From Aceticella autotrophica (lineage in GTDB: Bacteria; Bacillota; Thermoanaerobacteria; Thermoanaerobacterales; Thermoanaerobacteraceae), in NCBI RefSeq assembly GCF_017357865.1, contig NZ_CP060096.1, forward strand, positions 1,240,001 through 1,304,000: a stretch of DNA of 64,000 nucleotides, in the 5' to 3' direction. Made by a program: the position numbers and the translations under genes. Positions 60,693 through 64,000 of this stretch are shown here, one piece after another. Within the stretch, counting starts at the first letter, position 1. Each line of letters begins with the position of its first letter. The notes below the pieces were generated by a model. That model did no database searches, was not told the DNA's origin, and worked only from the letters and a program-made list of their open reading frames with translations.

Positions 60693-60699
60693 ATATCAA

Positions 60700-61146
60700 T
60701 CATCCTTCCATTGAATTCTCCAGCAATTTGATAGCATTTAATGCCAGCACATAACTATAAGGACCAAAACCAGATATTTGCCCAATGCATTTGCTTGCAA
60801 TGACAGATTTTCTCCTGAATTCTTCTCTGCTGTGTATATTTGACAGATGTACTTCAATCGCAGGAATCTGAACAGCACCAATGGCATCCATTATAGCATA
60901 ACTATAATGGGTATATGCAGCTGGATTTATTATTATGGCGTCAAAATTATTTTGAGCAGAATGTATAAAATTAATTATCTCTCCTTCGCTATTTGTCTGC
61001 TGTATTTTTACTGCTATATCAAGCTTTGAAGCCTCTCTTTTAATTATATTATTTATTTCTTCATAATTTATCTCACCATAAACATTTTGCTCTCTTGTAC
61101 CTGTAAGATTAATATTGGGTCCGTGAATAACAAGTACTCTTTTCAT
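60700..61146 (-). CDS. aroQ: Type II 3-dehydroquinate dehydratase
   Basis: 148 residues. [56 protein letters not shown] and [19 protein letters not shown] are the active-site motifs (Tyr, His, Arg). Third step of the shikimate pathway; aroK for the fifth step is at the window's right edge. Confidence 0.95.
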   Translation of the reverse strand: MKRVLVIHGPNINLTGTREQNVYGEINYEEINNIIKREASKLDIAVKIQQTNSEGEIINFIHSAQNNFDAIIINPAAYTHYSYAIMDAIGAVQIPAIEVHLSNIHSREEFRRKSVIASKCIGQISGFGPYSYVLALNAIKLLENSMEG

Positions 61147-61168
61147 ATACTCACCTCACATTCAAAAT

Positions 61169-62413
61169 TTATTTTCTAATCTGTCCATTACCTAATATTA
61201 CATATTTATAGCTTGTAAGTTCTTCTAAACCCATAGGACCTCTTGCATGTATTTTTTGAGTACTTATACCTATTTCTGCACCAAAGCCAAATTCACTGCC
61301 GTCTGTAAATCTTGTTGAAGCATTTACATATACAGCGGCTGAATCAACTGATTTTAAAAATTTCATTGCATTGTCATAGTTTTCTGTTATAATGCTTTCT
61401 GAATGTCCTGTAGAATATTTAGCTATATGATTTATTGCATCTTCAATATCATTTACTACTTTGACTGCAAGTACAAGGTCAAGATATTCAGTTCCCCAAT
61501 CCTCTTCCCCTGCTTCTTTAACATCTGGGCATATTTTCGTTGTAACATCACATCCTCTTATTTCAACCTTAAGGTCAGACAATTTTTTTACCATAATAGG
61601 TAAAAAACTCTTTGCAATATCCTTATGAACAAGAACAGATTCAATGGCGTTACATACGCCGGGTCTTTGAGTTTTCGCATTTACTATAATGTCCAATGCC
61701 ATATTCTGATTGGCACTTAAATCAACATAGACATGGCAATTTCCAACACCTGTTTCAATGACCGGTATCGTTGAATTCTTAATAACATTTTGTATTAAAC
61801 CAGCCCCACCTCTTGGTATCAATAAATCAATTTTCCCATTTAATTTCATCATTTGATTAACTTCTTCTCTGCCAGTATCTTCGATTAGCTGTATTGAACC
61901 TTCTGGAATTCCTTTTTCACAAGCAGCTTTTGATAATGTAATAGCAATGGCTTTATTAGAATTAATCGCATCACTGCCCCCCCTTAATATTACAGCATTG
62001 CCGGATTTAAGGCAAAGACCTGCAGCATCTGCTGTTACATTGGGTCTTGATTCATATATGATTCCAATTACACCTATAGGACATCTCATTTTGCCTATTC
62101 TAAGACCATTCGGTCTTTTCCACATTTTCTCTATATTTCCGATAGGGTCAGGAAGCATAACTATTTCAAGAAGCCCCTTTGCCATACCCTCTATACGCTT
62201 ATCGTCAAGCCTTAATCTGTCAATTAATGCATTTGAAATATTTCTTGCTTTCGCATTTTCTACATCTATTTCATTTGCTTTTAATATTGTTGCCTTGTTT
62301 TTAATAAGTGCATCTGCCATATTTTTAAGAGCAGAATTTTTTATATTTTCATCTAAAATTGAAAGCCTTCTTGATGCAATTTTTGCCTTTTCAGCCTTTA
62401 TTTCAACTTCCAT
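61169..62413 (-). CDS. proA: Glutamate-5-semialdehyde dehydrogenase
   Basis: 414 residues. [31 protein letters not shown], the catalytic Cys in [20 protein letters not shown] and [20 protein letters not shown] are characteristic of gamma-glutamyl phosphate reductase. Second step of proline synthesis; lies 20 bp after proB. Confidence 0.96.
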   Translation of the reverse strand: MEVEIKAEKAKIASRRLSILDENIKNSALKNMADALIKNKATILKANEIDVENAKARNISNALIDRLRLDDKRIEGMAKGLLEIVMLPDPIGNIEKMWKRPNGLRIGKMRCPIGVIGIIYESRPNVTADAAGLCLKSGNAVILRGGSDAINSNKAIAITLSKAACEKGIPEGSIQLIEDTGREEVNQMMKLNGKIDLLIPRGGAGLIQNVIKNSTIPVIETGVGNCHVYVDLSANQNMALDIIVNAKTQRPGVCNAIESVLVHKDIAKSFLPIMVKKLSDLKVEIRGCDVTTKICPDVKEAGEEDWGTEYLDLVLAVKVVNDIEDAINHIAKYSTGHSESIITENYDNAMKFLKSVDSAAVYVNASTRFTDGSEFGFGAEIGISTQKIHARGPMGLEELTSYKYVILGNGQIRK

Positions 62414-62433
62414 ATCTTTTAAACCTCCTAATT

Positions 62434-63531
62434 TTAAACTATTATTACAAGGTTATCCTTGTGTATTATTTCATCATAGCTTTTATATCCTAATACTGTT
62501 TCGATTTCTTTTGTTTTTAATCCTTTTATTTTATTAAGTTCACTTGAAGAATAATTAATAAGCCCCCTGGCAATTTCTTTACCTGATGAATCAATTATAC
62601 CTACGCAATCTCCCGTGGAAAATTCACCTTCAATATTAGTAATACCACTTGGAAGAAGGCTTTTTCTTTCTTTTAATATGGTATTTGCGGCAGCAACATT
62701 AATAAAAATATAACCTTCTGTCCTTGCGTTAAAGGCAATCCATCTTTTTCGACTACTAATAGGATTCGACATAGGGATAAAACTTGTGCCTATTTTTTCA
62801 CCATTTGCTATTTTATTCAAAACATTTTCTTCCTTACCATTTGCTATTATCATTTTGATTCCTGAATTCCAACATATTTTAGCCGCCTGAATTTTTGTAT
62901 ACATACCTCCTGTACCTCTTTCTGTACCTGCAACACCAGCTATATCAAACAAGGAATCCGAGAATTCTTTTACTTCTTCTATAAGCACGGCATCATCATG
63001 TATTGCAGGATTTTTATCGTAAAGTCCATCTATATCTGTAAGTATTATTAATAAATCTGCCTCAATCAGGTCTGCAACAAGTGCCGATAAAGTATCATTA
63101 TCCCCTATTTTTATTTCATCAACTGTAACTGTATCATTTTCATTAATTATAGGTACAACTCCAAAATTAAGTAAATTTGAAAGTGTATAACTAATATTAA
63201 GATACCTTTCCTTAGTAGAAAAATCATCTTTTGTCAAGAGTAATTGTGCAGTAACCTTACCATATTCGTTAAAAAATTTCTCATAAAGTTCAATCAGTAA
63301 GCCCTGTCCGATAGCAGCAAGAGACTGTTTTTCTGGAATGGTTTTCGGCTTTTTTGTTATTTTGAGTTTTCCCATACCTGCTCCTATTGCTCCTGATGTA
63401 ACTAATATAACCTTATCCCCCCTATTTTGCAAATTTGATATCTGGCGCGACAATTTTTCCATTATTTCAAGATTTAACTGCCCATTTTCGTACGTCAATG
63501 TACTTGTACCCACTTTTACTACGATTTTCAT
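62434..63531 (-). CDS. proB: Glutamate 5-kinase
   Basis: 365 residues: amino-acid kinase domain ([74 protein letters not shown]) and a C-terminal PUA domain. First step of proline synthesis, usually feedback-inhibited by proline. Confidence 0.96.
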   Translation of the reverse strand: MKIVVKVGTSTLTYENGQLNLEIMEKLSRQISNLQNRGDKVILVTSGAIGAGMGKLKITKKPKTIPEKQSLAAIGQGLLIELYEKFFNEYGKVTAQLLLTKDDFSTKERYLNISYTLSNLLNFGVVPIINENDTVTVDEIKIGDNDTLSALVADLIEADLLIILTDIDGLYDKNPAIHDDAVLIEEVKEFSDSLFDIAGVAGTERGTGGMYTKIQAAKICWNSGIKMIIANGKEENVLNKIANGEKIGTSFIPMSNPISSRKRWIAFNARTEGYIFINVAAANTILKERKSLLPSGITNIEGEFSTGDCVGIIDSSGKEIARGLINYSSSELNKIKGLKTKEIETVLGYKSYDEIIHKDNLVIIV

Positions 63532-63537
63532 ATGTTA

Positions 63538-64000
63538 TCACACTTCCTTAAGTTTTGAGTATGCTTCTATAACAGCCACTGAAGCTTCGCTTACGTTCAT
63601 ATCGGATACATCTATAGTAAAATCTGCGAACTTATAATAATGCTGTCTTTCATCCAGCAACTGCCTTATTTTGATTATGGGATCACTTTGAAGTAGCAAG
63701 GGTCTTTTTTTTGATTTACCTATATTCCTAAGTATAATCTCTGGTCTTGCTTTTAAACAAATAACAACACCATTTTTTCTTAATTGTACTATATTTGAGG
63801 GATTTAATACAACACCACCGCCGGTCGAGATAACGAAATTTTTTAATCTAGCTGCTCTTCTTACAGCTATTCTTTCTATACCTCTAAAATATCTTTCACC
63901 ATGTATTTCAAAAATTTTTGATATAGACATGCCGCAAATTTTTTCTATCAGTTCGTCTGTATCAATAAAGCCAAAGCTCATTATTTTTGAAACATTTTTC
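63538..64000 (-). CDS. aroK: Shikimate kinase, C-terminal part (gene runs off the window)
   Basis: At least 154 codons. [51 protein letters not shown] and [20 protein letters not shown] are shikimate-kinase motifs. The ATG at 63981 lies after the position of the P-loop, and the frame stays open to 64000 (KNVSKI), so the true start and the GxGKS loop are beyond the right edge. Confidence 0.9.
   Translation of the reverse strand, partial: KNVSKIMSFGFIDTDELIEKICGMSISKIFEIHGERYFRGIERIAVRRAARLKNFVISTGGGVVLNPSNIVQLRKNGVVICLKARPEIILRNIGKSKKRPLLLQSDPIIKIRQLLDERQHYYKFADFTIDVSDMNVSEASVAVIEAYSKLKEV

Noticed and set aside
63538-63981. Complete short shikimate kinase starting at 63981
   Set aside because: The P-loop would be missing and the frame stays open to the window edge, so this is a gene cut by the window, not a truncated enzyme.

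Overview
The window looks like the chromosome of a low-GC, endospore-forming, anaerobic Clostridia member of the Thermoanaerobacterium/Thermoanaerobacter type. The evidence is the pair OLE RNA plus oapA, a full spoIIIA operon, dacF-spoIIA-sigF, spoVACDE, spo0A-spoIVB, Clostridia-style steA-steB, and strong AGGAGG ribosome-binding sites in very AT-rich DNA. The assignment is inference from gene content. Almost every gene is on the minus strand; the exceptions are the first transposon and one 38-codon gene.

Region 1 (1-13.6 kb) is an accessory island of double-glycine-leader (bacteriocin-like) peptides. A repeated unit recurs five times on the minus strand. Each unit holds a TTGAAA-like/TAAAAT-like promoter with a 17-nt spacer, a poly-A tract of 16-25 nt in four of the five copies, and a micro-ORF encoding MLHYFWKIFHWK or a close variant. 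The downstream genes are peptide genes with a near-identical leader but unrelated cores, a secreted Trp-rich protein with a SurA-like and a lipoprotein partner, or decayed genes. Fragments of a C39 peptidase/ABC-transporter gene sit upstream of several units, so the island appears to have grown by tandem duplication of a peptide-transporter locus. Small multi-TM proteins and a CPBP protease are likely immunity or accessory functions.

The first unit is split by a 3.39-kb transposon (1461-4853) with TGTTA...TAACA ends and a 6-bp target duplication; an uninterrupted paralogue of the target site lies at 6241-6252. It encodes a zinc-finger protein (DUF6431-like), a DDE integrase and an ExeA/TniB-like AAA+ ATPase. 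Three copies of a terminal motif are spaced exactly 36 bp at the right end. Between the ATPase and that end lies a GC-rich, strongly foldable region (22-bp closing helix, two internal hairpins, two possible pseudoknots), a candidate transposon-encoded RNA and the most interesting feature here.

Region 2 (13.7-26.2 kb) holds a MnmG-like/PyrK-like redox pair, a D,D-carboxypeptidase, gerW, DUF2953, scpB-scpA, an M50 protease, a CCA-adding-type enzyme and spoVAE-AD-AC. A complete IS607-type element (tnpA-tnpB with its 3' RNA region) sits between spoVAC and its native Shine-Dalgarno sequence. Region 3 (26.2-42 kb) holds a dodecin, sigF-spoIIAB-spoIIAA, dacF, DUF445, spoIIM, an EndoQ-type PHP protein, a Nudix hydrolase, DUF3866, cell-envelope enzymes, steB and steA (separated by a second IS607 copy that lost tnpA), spo0A and spoIVB. 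Sigma-H-type promoters with identical geometry precede spoIIAA and spo0A.

Region 4 (42-64 kb) is housekeeping and sporulation: recN, argR, nadK, tlyA, dxs, oapA, OLE RNA, ispA, xseB, xseA, nusB, DUF2273-amaP-asp23, spoIIIAH to spoIIIAA, a CD1247-type zinc-ribbon protein, efp, an Xaa-Pro peptidase, aroQ, proA, proB and the 3' part of aroK.
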